Source: a virus
Direction: 5' to 3' (one strand)
IMG/VR virus record: IMGVR_UViG_3300042555_003025
Span: 1-36,706 of that record
DNA: 36,706 nt
Part shown: in pieces, positions 21,697 through 29,883 of the stretch
Layout: every line of letters begins with the position of its first letter
Position numbering within the stretch: position 1 is the stretch's first letter
Translations under genes and position numbers: made by a program
Notes under the pieces: generated by a model
The model's input: the letters and a program-made list of their open reading frames with translations, nothing else
What the model was told of the DNA's origin: nothing
The model's database searches: none

Positions 21697-21714
21697 GGGT
21701 CAGTTATGGGGCAG
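21697..21714 (+). repeat. 18-bp repeat right of attP core
   Basis: Second identical copy of GGGTCAGTTATGGGGCAG, 40 bases after the tRNA-like core. The surrounding non-coding stretch, 21379-21745 (367 bases), holds the sigma-54-like element, both repeats, the core and T-rich tracts but no gene. Confidence 0.6.
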
Positions 21715-21745
21715 TTACCTTTTTTTAGGGGGCCCTTGGGATAGG

Positions 21746-22135
21746 TCAAAACGGCATTTGGATTAAGGCGCGGCGGGCGCGGGGTATGACTCCACCGAGC
21801 AAACCAAGCCCAAACACGCACACGGCCGCCCATGCCGCAATCTGATCTTGTGTCATCAAGGCCATGGCCAGAACGCCACCAAAGCCCTGAAAAGCAAAAT
21901 CCTGTGCAGAATCTTTGAAACGTCCACCTTTGGCCAGATCATACCCTTCTTTGGTGGCGGCAAGGGCCAGAACAATGCCAAGGGCGACAAAGGGCAACAC
22001 CAGCCCCATGATAACCGCAACGCCTGCCACCCCTAACAACCCATGACTCATCTGGTTTGTTGCCCACCCATACCAATCACGGCCTTGATCGTCGGGGCGT
22101 TCCAACTCTTTTAAGATTGCGGTCAACCATGTCAT
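21746..22135 (-). CDS. Membrane protein after tail fibre genes
   Basis: A 129-residue protein starting MTWLTAILKELERPDDQGRD. Hydrophobic segments follow (LLGVAGVAVIMGLVLPFVALGIV, MALMT and AAWAAVCVFGLGLLGGV) with a basic end. Two or three membrane helices are likely. It overlaps the previous gene by 4 bases and is the last before the attP region. No family is recognised; lysis or superinfection roles are possible. Confidence 0.6.
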   Translation of the reverse strand: MTWLTAILKELERPDDQGRDWYGWATNQMSHGLLGVAGVAVIMGLVLPFVALGIVLALAATKEGYDLAKGGRFKDSAQDFAFQGFGGVLAMALMTQDQIAAWAAVCVFGLGLLGGVIPRARRALIQMPF

Positions 22136-22551
22136 ATCAAGGCTGCCTGTCTGAAAAAATCGTCAATTTCCTCTGGTGTTTTGTTAAAGACTGGGCCCAA
22201 AGCGTCCACCATAGGATCATTGCGGGGAACGGATGTCATCATAGCCCACGTGATACGGGCGGCGGCGGCACCGCTTGGCGGCAATGTCCCAAACACCGCA
22301 TCAATAGCCAAAGGGATTGTGTTACGATCGCGGGCTTCGGCTTCGGTGATCATGCCATTAAGGTGCAAACCGATCATAAATTGCCGCACTGTTAAATCCG
22401 GCACGGGATCCGGTGGGGCAACGTAGGGCTCAATAGTGACATTATCCGCAATCAGTTTTCGGTATTCCGCGATAGTTTCGTCAACGGGAATGGACGAACC
22501 TTGTCCGTCTGTGATACGGGTGTTTTGTGGGTTGGCGTAAGTGTAAGTCAT
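22132..22551 (-). CDS. Tail fibre accessory/assembly-like protein
   Basis: A 139-residue protein directly after the tail fibre gene. It begins MTYTYANPQNTRITDGQGSS and has a helical second half with LTVRQFMIGLHLNGMITEAEARD and WAMMTSVPRNDPMVDALGPVF. The position and helical end fit a fibre-assembly chaperone or a small fibre accessory. No firm family. Confidence 0.55.
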   Translation of the reverse strand: MTYTYANPQNTRITDGQGSSIPVDETIAEYRKLIADNVTIEPYVAPPDPVPDLTVRQFMIGLHLNGMITEAEARDRNTIPLAIDAVFGTLPPSGAAAARITWAMMTSVPRNDPMVDALGPVFNKTPEEIDDFFRQAALI

Positions 22552-22553
22552 GA

Positions 22554-23840
22554 TTAAAGCTCCGATGATGCTAGAAAATCAAAATCAACAACAAAATTTC
22601 CTGATGTTGTCGTCGTAACGCGAGCACCAAAAAAAGTAGAATCTACTTGTTCGACGACCAATGTATTTGCACCCGCTCCTGCATAAGTGATGTTTGACAC
22701 AATCACAGCTGGTGACACAGTCCTTTTGCGACTTCGAAAAGAACGGTAGGCGGCCCTAGAGTTTCCTGCGCCACCTGCAATGCCATAACCATAAACCCTT
22801 CCAGTTTCAAGATACCATTCACACAAACCAATTTCTGTAGGTATTGGTCTATACTCAGGACGTGGCGGCGCATTATTTAACCCCAAAGGCGCATCTGGGG
22901 TAACACGAATGTCCGCTGCTGAAATATAAACGTTTTTCCCAGCGCCATTGAGTTGCGCCCCAAAATTAAGATCAAAGCCATACCCACGGCTACCAAGAAA
23001 GTGTGTGTTAAACGTATAAGAAACTGTTGCTGTTGCGCCAGAGGCAATGGTTTGCAACGATGTAAGGCCAAGATCACCAACGACTGATGTATAATTATCC
23101 GTTGCCGTTGGGTAATAAGTGGCTATTGTGGGCGTTATAGATGCCCCTGTTTGGTTTGAAATTACAAACTGAACCGTTACCCGTCTTCCAGAAATCTGTC
23201 CCGCCATATTGCTTTCAATACGTTGGTACATTCCGCATGCAGTCAATCCCGATGACCCCAAAAGGCCAAGTGAGGTTGTACTATACGTAGAGCCACTTAA
23301 AACGGACCCAGCTTGCTGCCAAGACACGCTTCCCCCAGAAGCCGTTACAGCCCAACCGTCTAAAGTATAAGCTCCTGTGCCCGCTGTAATGGTTCCTGAC
23401 GTTCCTCTTTGCGCAACTTCCATAAATGGATTGCGAAACATGTTCACAAGCCCCGACCGATGACTGTTTTGAATGTCTACACCCCCCACCCGAAACACCC
23501 CCGTCACATTCACATCCCCTGACACATCTAGGGCGTAGGCGGGGTTAGATACCCCAACCCCTAGGCCCGTGTCATTCAGACGCGCCCGCAGCGCGTTGGC
23601 GATGTACATATCGACGCTGGTATCGGCGGCAGGGTTGCCGATGGTGATCCACTGGCTGTTTCCGCTGTTTCTGATTTTGAGCAGGCTGTTTGTGGTGTCA
23701 TACCAAAACTGATAAGCATAGGTTGTGGTGGGGGCGGTTGGGCCAGAGGATAACGTGGCCAACGCCTGAATTTGACTATTCAGCTCTGAGAGAAAACTGG
23801 CCCCGGGCTGATCGGCGATAGAAAAATCATTTTGTGACAT
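22554..23840 (-). CDS. Tail fibre / receptor-binding protein
   Basis: A 428-residue fibre protein just after J. The N-terminal 90 residues (SFLSELNSQIQALATLSSG, then AYQFWYDTTNSLLKIRNSGNSQWITIG) form the usual phage fibre-attachment module. RARLNDTGLGVGVSNPAYALDVSGDVNVTG is a common fibre repeat unit. The C-terminal 250 residues, Thr/Gly/Tyr-rich, form a different domain with a PRPEYRPIPTEIGLCEWYLETG pattern seen in phage tail tip proteins, and probably set host range. Confidence 0.85.
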   Translation of the reverse strand: MSQNDFSIADQPGASFLSELNSQIQALATLSSGPTAPTTTYAYQFWYDTTNSLLKIRNSGNSQWITIGNPAADTSVDMYIANALRARLNDTGLGVGVSNPAYALDVSGDVNVTGVFRVGGVDIQNSHRSGLVNMFRNPFMEVAQRGTSGTITAGTGAYTLDGWAVTASGGSVSWQQAGSVLSGSTYSTTSLGLLGSSGLTACGMYQRIESNMAGQISGRRVTVQFVISNQTGASITPTIATYYPTATDNYTSVVGDLGLTSLQTIASGATATVSYTFNTHFLGSRGYGFDLNFGAQLNGAGKNVYISAADIRVTPDAPLGLNNAPPRPEYRPIPTEIGLCEWYLETGRVYGYGIAGGAGNSRAAYRSFRSRKRTVSPAVIVSNITYAGAGANTLVVEQVDSTFFGARVTTTTSGNFVVDFDFLASSEL

Positions 23841-23852
23841 AGTCTGCTCCTT

Positions 23853-26800
23853 TTAGAGTTTGCGGCCTGCGCCTTTGGCCAAATAATCAAAGGTCCGTGC
23901 AATGCCCGAACCGGCGGCGTTAAAAAAACGAATGGTGAACCCTGTGGCACTTTGGGCCGTCAAGGTATAATAATCCCCCGTAGCCATGTTGTGGGCCGTG
24001 ATGCCGATGGCGGGGGTTTGCCAAAAGGCATTGGGGAACGTGACGGTATAGGCCGCTGTGGTGGTGGTGAGATTGCGGCCCGTTTCCACACGATCCGGCA
24101 TATCCACGACAACAACGGCCTGTTTCACGGCGATATTGTTTGCCGTGTTTTGGGATGTCAATGCCAAACGAAACCGATAAGCGCGGGCTTCGTACTGGCC
24201 AATAAAGAAAGGGGCATAATCGGTCCACACGGGACTGCCAGAGGGGTTATCGTTGGTGACGCTGACTTGCAAGATTGCGTTTACGTCATCAATCACTTGG
24301 CCCGCAATCGATGGCCATGTGCTGACATTCTCTGTTCTGGCGCCGATGTAATCATTCAGTGTGAACCCCTCTGCTGTCACAGCCGCCGTGACTTGGGAAA
24401 CGTACACGTTGCCCAAATCAATAATGCTGGCAAAATCATAGGTCCCTGTGGGGACAACCGTCACACCGCCAGAAAGGATTAAGGCCGTCAAACCAGAATC
24501 ATAGGCCGTATTGGTTTTGGCCCCTGCAAATGGGGCGGCTTCCGTGATGGTTTGAACAGCGTTATAATTCATGGTGTTGGCCACATTTGTGATCACGGAA
24601 ACAGCATTTATGCTGCTGTTGCCGCTAGAATCCACAAACTTGGCAAAATACGTCCCATCCAAATGCGCCACGGTGGCCGTTGTGGATGACCCGGGCAAAG
24701 CGGGGCCAATATCAATGGCCTTGCTCCACGTCACGCCGGTGGTGTTTGGGCTGTGGCGAATCCGTATAGACCCCCCAACCTGAACGTCCAAATCTTCGGC
24801 GGGATCCCACGTCAGGTTGGCCACGCCCCCTGCAATGCTGGATAAGGCAAACGAGGCAACATCCTTTGGCGGCGCGGTTTTTCCATAGATCGTTTTTTGC
24901 AAAGCGTTGGTGACAGACCGTTTGCCAGTATCCGATATGGCCGTGACATAAACCGTATACACCCCGGGTGATGCGTCACGAATTTCGGCAAAATTGCTGC
25001 CTGTTTCTGGCAAGGTCACACGGTTGCCCGCATCTTTGGCATATTGCACACTATACCGCGCGGCGCGGGGGACGGCCTGCCAAGACACCGACACCAACAC
25101 CCGAATGTCGGTCGGTGTTTGGTATAGGCTTTCCTCGATGGTCAGGTCTTGTGGGGGGTCTGGTGGTTGGGTTAATAAGGATATTGGCGTGGGGTTAAGG
25201 CTCAGATCATTTTCGACAAAGGCATATTTTTGGGGATCATGCTTTAGGGCATTAATGGCAAAAGTGCCATCTTGGCTTTCCTCGATAGACACCACCCGAA
25301 ACAGCTGTGCTTGCACGGCCCCACTTGTAACCATCCATGACGCACCTGCAACAGGGGCTTGGGCCAAAGCCGGTGACAGCGTTAAAACAGCCCCTGCCAC
25401 GGATGCCACGAGACTGGTTCCTACAGCTCCATTGGGCAATGTGGCATACAGGGTGTAGCCGGTACCCGCGGCCGGCACAAAAGATGAATCCACCGTCACG
25501 CTGGTGGTGGTGGCAGCGGCCACACGTCCCCCCAGCCGCTGGCCCACACGATCTGCATCATGCACGCGAATGATCTGACCCGGACGCACAACAATCCCAT
25601 CCAACCCCGTGCGAAAACTGACCGTTTCTGTTTCATTTGTCTCACTGTACAGCAACCACTTCCCAACGCGGTGGGCTTGGCCACGGCTGGTGCAGCCCGT
25701 AGCCACAATGTTGGATTCGATCACACCGTATCGGGCAATCCCCGCCATGTCTTCGACGTATTCGATTTTTTGCCTGTAAAAATCGTTGGGATCATTCCAT
25801 GCCACCAAGGCCACGGTGTGACGGGTTTTTAGGCTGCTGCCTGTATAGGTAAACGCGCCATCCACGACATTGCTGTTGGTATAAAGCGCGATGGGGTCGC
25901 TGGGGGCATCCTGCACCGGCACGACTTGACCGCCTGCCCAGTAGGTCATGCCGCGAAAAATCGACGCCATATCTTGCAGGACTTGATATGCCTCTGCGCG
26001 TGTTTGTAAATACAAATTGCATGTAAATCGGGCCTCGACTCCACCAAATCCTGTAGGGACAAGATCATCACAGTACCGCCCGATGGTGTACAAAGACCAC
26101 TTGTCCACTTGGCTTTCGTCCACAAACGCCCCAAGACCATAGCGATCATTAGTCAGCATGTCATAAAAACACCACGCGGGATTGCTGGACCATGCAATTT
26201 TAAAGGTGCCATCCCACGAACCGCTATAGGTCAAGGTGCCATCCGGTCGCACGTTTGCGTTGGTGGGAATTTTAATACGCAGCAGCTTCATGTCAAAGCC
26301 GCGGTTGGGGATGCTGGAAAATTGCTCGGCATCAATCAAAAGAGCCACCAAGGCACTGTTGGGATAGCGCAATTTTTCGTCGGTGATTTCGGTGTAGGTG
26401 TCCCAATACACGGCATCTTGTAAAGCTGATGATGTGCTGTCTGGGGTGATCCGTTTCACGCGGATGTTCCACGGGGCCGTCCCTGTTAAGGGCACACGAT
26501 AAGACCGCTGGTAACGGCTGGTGGTTTTGCCAGTGATGGTATCGCGCAAAACCTCAGTGTAAGACCCGCCGCTGGGTTGGACCTCAACGGCCATGGTGAC
26601 AGATGATCCCGTGATGTCCCCGTTGCTGGTGTTTTGTTGGGTCAATCGCGGAATACCAATGGTCACGCGGGCATGGGTGTAAACAGAGTCTAAAACGCTG
26701 CGGGTGATGGGGGTGGAGGCTTTGACCTCAACACCCACAACGTTTTCGGATTCTACGCTGGGAAAGCCGGAGATGTAGCCTTGCGCTTGCGTTCCATTGC

Positions 26801-27053
26801 GGGTGTCCATGGTGATGCCCGTAAAATTATAGGCCCCGTTGGTGCTAACCACTGGGGTTTCATCCAAATACACCGAGCGCAAATCCCCCGTGGCCAGACC
26901 CTCAATTTCACCTTCGCACACCAAATCAAGGATGCGGGCCATGGACCGTGAACGCAATGTATCGGGTGATTCTTGGGCAACGCGCTGGGACCCACCGCCG
27001 GATTTACCACCGCCCCCTGCCCCTGCAATCAAAAGGGTGTTTGTCTGGGTCAT
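23853..27053 (-). CDS. J: Tail tip host-specificity protein J
   Basis: A 1066-residue homologue of lambda gpJ (1132). It forms the central tail tip and contacts the receptor. The N-terminus GAGGGGKSGGGSQRVAQESPDTLRSRSMARILDLVCEGEIEGL is diagnostic. Domains follow the usual order: J-type hub domains up to about residue 600, two fibronectin type III-like modules at about 600-800 (PQDLTIEESL and VSWQAVPRAARYSVQY) and a C-terminal fibre part with VDMPDRVETGRN and a beta end. It overlaps gpI by 4 bases. Confidence 0.95.
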   Translation of the reverse strand: MTQTNTLLIAGAGGGGKSGGGSQRVAQESPDTLRSRSMARILDLVCEGEIEGLATGDLRSVYLDETPVVSTNGAYNFTGITMDTRNGTQAQGYISGFPSVESENVVGVEVKASTPITRSVLDSVYTHARVTIGIPRLTQQNTSNGDITGSSVTMAVEVQPSGGSYTEVLRDTITGKTTSRYQRSYRVPLTGTAPWNIRVKRITPDSTSSALQDAVYWDTYTEITDEKLRYPNSALVALLIDAEQFSSIPNRGFDMKLLRIKIPTNANVRPDGTLTYSGSWDGTFKIAWSSNPAWCFYDMLTNDRYGLGAFVDESQVDKWSLYTIGRYCDDLVPTGFGGVEARFTCNLYLQTRAEAYQVLQDMASIFRGMTYWAGGQVVPVQDAPSDPIALYTNSNVVDGAFTYTGSSLKTRHTVALVAWNDPNDFYRQKIEYVEDMAGIARYGVIESNIVATGCTSRGQAHRVGKWLLYSETNETETVSFRTGLDGIVVRPGQIIRVHDADRVGQRLGGRVAAATTTSVTVDSSFVPAAGTGYTLYATLPNGAVGTSLVASVAGAVLTLSPALAQAPVAGASWMVTSGAVQAQLFRVVSIEESQDGTFAINALKHDPQKYAFVENDLSLNPTPISLLTQPPDPPQDLTIEESLYQTPTDIRVLVSVSWQAVPRAARYSVQYAKDAGNRVTLPETGSNFAEIRDASPGVYTVYVTAISDTGKRSVTNALQKTIYGKTAPPKDVASFALSSIAGGVANLTWDPAEDLDVQVGGSIRIRHSPNTTGVTWSKAIDIGPALPGSSTTATVAHLDGTYFAKFVDSSGNSSINAVSVITNVANTMNYNAVQTITEAAPFAGAKTNTAYDSGLTALILSGGVTVVPTGTYDFASIIDLGNVYVSQVTAAVTAEGFTLNDYIGARTENVSTWPSIAGQVIDDVNAILQVSVTNDNPSGSPVWTDYAPFFIGQYEARAYRFRLALTSQNTANNIAVKQAVVVVDMPDRVETGRNLTTTTAAYTVTFPNAFWQTPAIGITAHNMATGDYYTLTAQSATGFTIRFFNAAGSGIARTFDYLAKGAGRKL

Positions 27054-27646
27054 AATTGATCCGCCTGAATGCCAGCACTGATAACAGCACTGCCCACAAT
27101 CAAACGTCCATAGCCAACGGGGACGGGCTGGCCTTGCGCGGTGGTGTTGACAGCACCGTTGAACGCATAGGACGGTTTGTTTTCTGGGGCCTCTGCAGGG
27201 TCGGTTGCTTTAGGCTGCGGTGCCAGCAAGGACCCCACACCGGTTAAGGCCATACCAACACCAACCGCAAAGGAAATGCCTGCCAAAGACACGGCAGACC
27301 CCGCCACGGTAAATAGGGCTGCCCCTGCCCCCGGAATAAAGGCCGCCCCAATCAAGGCCGCCCCGATCAGAATAGAGGCAAAGGCACTTTTGGCCCCACC
27401 CACCACGGGCACAATATGGACCTGACGGGAAAAGGGATTGTGAAGGCCGTCCAGCCCCACGTCCTCTTTATCCACCACAACGCGATAGCCCACGTTTCTG
27501 GTTTCACTTTCGGATACAAAGGAAGCAAAGCCGTCATGATTCGCGGCTAGGGCGCGTATGGCCTCTGCGGGGGTGGCAATACATAGACGATGGGTTTTAC
27601 CGTATCGTTTGGCCAGTTCCCCGTGCAAGACAATGTGACGCATCAT
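27050..27646 (-). CDS. I: Tail assembly protein I-like
   Basis: A 198-residue lambda gpI-like protein starting MMRHIVLHGELAKRYGKTHRL. It has the features IATPAEAIRALAANHDGF and a later Gly/Ala-rich hydrophobic stretch (FTVAGSAVSLAGISFAVGVGMA) and ends with VPVGYGRLIVGSAVISAGI. Lambda gpI helps to start tail tip assembly. The start ATG 27646 overlaps the K stop (ATGATG); a longer start at 27685 runs back into K and lacks a ribosome site. Confidence 0.88.
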   Translation of the reverse strand: MMRHIVLHGELAKRYGKTHRLCIATPAEAIRALAANHDGFASFVSESETRNVGYRVVVDKEDVGLDGLHNPFSRQVHIVPVVGGAKSAFASILIGAALIGAAFIPGAGAALFTVAGSAVSLAGISFAVGVGMALTGVGSLLAPQPKATDPAEAPENKPSYAFNGAVNTTAQGQPVPVGYGRLIVGSAVISAGIQADQL

Positions 27647-28350
27647 GGCGCGTACCTCACCACTTTGGCTGTGTGTTTTTTCCAATACCCACCGTAGGGC
27701 TCACGGGCAGACAGGCGGTTTTGCAAATGATGCAGCATCAGATCGTCGCCCAAATAAACCGCCGCATGATTGGGAACGTCAGAAAGAACCTGCATCAAAA
27801 TCACATCGCCGCGCTGCAAAAGACCCTCAGCCTCCACAAACCCAGCATCACCAAAATGATCCAGATACAAATTGCCCCCCTTTTTCCACCACTCCACGGC
27901 GCGGGGGAAATGGGGCAGGTGAACCCCAATCTCTTCAAAATACCAATCCTGAATCAGGGTGTAACAATCCAAAATCCCATGGACAAACGAACGGCCAATC
28001 AAAGGGGCCTTGTATCCCGCAGGCGCAAAGGTATGCCAAGTTGGCGGGGCGGCATTGGTGATGCCCACAATGCACCATGGCAAACCGCTGGCCTCACATG
28101 CCACGCGGTCTGCCTCGGATGGCGCGGCATCGGCATCGGGATGGGAATGCACAATGGTGGTGATCTGGCCCTGTTTTTCCGCTGCCAAATAATCCTCAGG
28201 GTGAATCACAAACATGGCGGGGTCTTCGCTGATGTTGCGACAGGGCATGTACACACCATCCTTTTTTTTCAAAACAATCAATCCGCAAGCTTCTTTGGGG
28301 TATTCAGCCTGTGCGTGCTCCAAAATCGCCGCTGTGATAATGCTGTTCAT
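27643..28350 (-). CDS. K: Tail assembly protein K-like (JAMM + NlpC/P60)
   Basis: A 235-residue lambda gpK-like protein with two enzymatic domains. N-terminal JAMM: Glu20 (YPKEACG) and HSHP at 68-71 with Ser78 and Asp81, the metal-binding set. C-terminal NlpC/P60: Cys129 (ILDCYTL) and His195 (NHAAVYL) as the catalytic pair. It probably processes tail tip proteins and/or cuts peptidoglycan at entry. Length and domain order match lambda K. It overlaps L and I by 4 bases each. Confidence 0.93.
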   Translation of the reverse strand: MNSIITAAILEHAQAEYPKEACGLIVLKKKDGVYMPCRNISEDPAMFVIHPEDYLAAEKQGQITTIVHSHPDADAAPSEADRVACEASGLPWCIVGITNAAPPTWHTFAPAGYKAPLIGRSFVHGILDCYTLIQDWYFEEIGVHLPHFPRAVEWWKKGGNLYLDHFGDAGFVEAEGLLQRGDVILMQVLSDVPNHAAVYLGDDLMLHHLQNRLSAREPYGGYWKKHTAKVVRYAP

Positions 28351-29546
28351 CGTGATACCCCCGCGCCCGGAAAGCCGCCAAAGGGCAATTCACCGCTTGT
28401 GCCCCTGCGTTCCTGCGTATTGTGAAACCTTTTCTTGCAGCTACTGATCCGCTTGCCACAGACGTCCGCATCAAACAAGGTTCCCGAATAAGGCAAGGCG
28501 GCGCTGGCATTGTTATAATTTGTTATTGCCGTGGCTTCTGCTGAAACAGCCCCATTATACGTTGCCAAGGCATTGTTATAGGCCGTTTGTTTGGCCGTTT
28601 GATCCGCGGTATTGACGCCCCACCTTTGGATTCTATAAAACTTTTCCCAAGCCCCGTCGGACACCAAGGGCCCCTGCCTATAAGTGGCATTGAAAGACAC
28701 GCGAGAACCATTCCAAAAAATATACGTGGCCCATTCATAACGACCCGTGCCCACCTTATAACGAAAATGGTACACCCAGTTTCCCGACGAATACCGCTCT
28801 TCCAACAACACGGGTTCGCCTGCGGCATTCAGAGCATTTTGGGCAGGGCCTAGGGCATTGCGCGTGACAGCGGTATTGGTTATGGCGTTTCTTAATGCAT
28901 CACGGGCATTGATAAAATTCTGCTGCAGCGTCGTGGATGCGTTGGCTAGGGTTAAATCATTATCCCCTTCGGTGGCCACGGGCGGCCCCGCGTATCCACA
29001 TTCAGACCCGCGATACCGAAAGGCGCATAGGTTTTGAATGATCTGGCGGCGCGGCAACTGGACCCCCGCAATATCAAACGCGGCGGCCAGTTCAAATTCC
29101 ACAACGGTTTTGGTTTCCGAGACCTTGCGATCAATCACATACAAATCGTCAGGAAAAAAGGCGTTACTGTCCGCCGTCGCATTGACACCACCCGCAAAAT
29201 TGACGGCATCCAAAAATTTCACCAACGTCCTTTTGCGGGTGACTTTGCCCCCGACGCAATCCTTGGTGGCCAAAATCAAAGCCGTTATGGTGCCCAAAAC
29301 ATTGGACAAAACCAGCTTGGGCCGTGGTAGCTGGCCATTGGTGGACAGATCAAAGCCCGTCGCCTGACAAGGGAAAGGGGTGTAGGTCTGCCCCTGCCAC
29401 ACCACGGCGGCTTGCAGGGCGTTTGTCCCCGCATGAAACCGGTAAACCGAATCTCCCAAAGATGTCAAATCCACAACAAACAATTCCACCACCGCTGTGG
29501 GGGACAGGCTTTGAATTTCTGTGGCCAAAGCAGTGGTGATGGTCAT
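28347..29546 (-). CDS. L: Minor tail protein L-like with large internal insertion
   Basis: A 399-residue gpL homologue (lambda L is 232). Residues 1-170 match well: EIQSLSPTAVVELFVVDLTSLG, ATGFDLSTNGQLPRPKLVLSNV and RRQIIQNLCAFRYRGSECGY. Four cysteines, 174, 183, 363 and 370, have the same pairwise spacing (9 and 7) as the iron-sulphur-binding cysteines reported for lambda gpL. About 157 extra residues lie between the second and third cysteine; they include helical, Ala/Asn-rich parts (GAVSAEATAITNYNNASAA). It overlaps M and K by 4 bases each. Confidence 0.9.
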   Translation of the reverse strand: MTITTALATEIQSLSPTAVVELFVVDLTSLGDSVYRFHAGTNALQAAVVWQGQTYTPFPCQATGFDLSTNGQLPRPKLVLSNVLGTITALILATKDCVGGKVTRKRTLVKFLDAVNFAGGVNATADSNAFFPDDLYVIDRKVSETKTVVEFELAAAFDIAGVQLPRRQIIQNLCAFRYRGSECGYAGPPVATEGDNDLTLANASTTLQQNFINARDALRNAITNTAVTRNALGPAQNALNAAGEPVLLEERYSSGNWVYHFRYKVGTGRYEWATYIFWNGSRVSFNATYRQGPLVSDGAWEKFYRIQRWGVNTADQTAKQTAYNNALATYNGAVSAEATAITNYNNASAALPYSGTLFDADVCGKRISSCKKRFHNTQERRGTSGELPFGGFPGAGVSR

Positions 29547-29881
29547 AAATCAAACACCCGCTTAAACGTGGCCGTTACGCTTTGACTGTTGGCGGTATTG
29601 ATGGTGCGGGACCATTCCTTGCAGATATACTTGCCCTCTGTGCCCGACGGGGGGGTCCACAAAAAATACTGCGTCCCACCAAGGCCGCTTAAAAACGTGT
29701 CAATGCTCATGGCATCCGTCGGCGAAATGTTATTAAACGCCATAGACCAAACGTCGGTAAACACATTGATGCCATCCGGCTGCCGCTGTTCGTATCCATC
29801 CCCAAAGGTGACGGACTTGACCCGTGGCGTGCGGGTGACGGATGTTCCATAGCTTGCAGGAAAGGTGAACGTTGACGGCAT
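29543..29881 (-). CDS. M: Minor tail protein M-like
   Basis: A 112-residue lambda gpM homologue (lambda M is 109). It starts MPSTFTFPASYGTSVTRTPRV, has FGDGYEQRQPDGIN and ends with SRTINTANSQSVTATFKRVF, all typical of gpM. It takes part in tail tip assembly between tape measure and L. It ends in a 4-base overlap with L. Confidence 0.93.
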   Translation of the reverse strand: MPSTFTFPASYGTSVTRTPRVKSVTFGDGYEQRQPDGINVFTDVWSMAFNNISPTDAMSIDTFLSGLGGTQYFLWTPPSGTEGKYICKEWSRTINTANSQSVTATFKRVFDL

Positions 29882-29883
29882 GG

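Noticed and set aside
24991-25006. Weak sigma-54-like match within J (also at 11271, 27269 and 29943)
   Set aside because: The -24 box reads AGGCA rather than TGGCA, and none lies near a gene start in the right direction.
27645-28425. Long plus-strand frames opposite K and L
   Set aside because: Antisense shadows of clear tail genes with no ribosome sites or recognisable domains.
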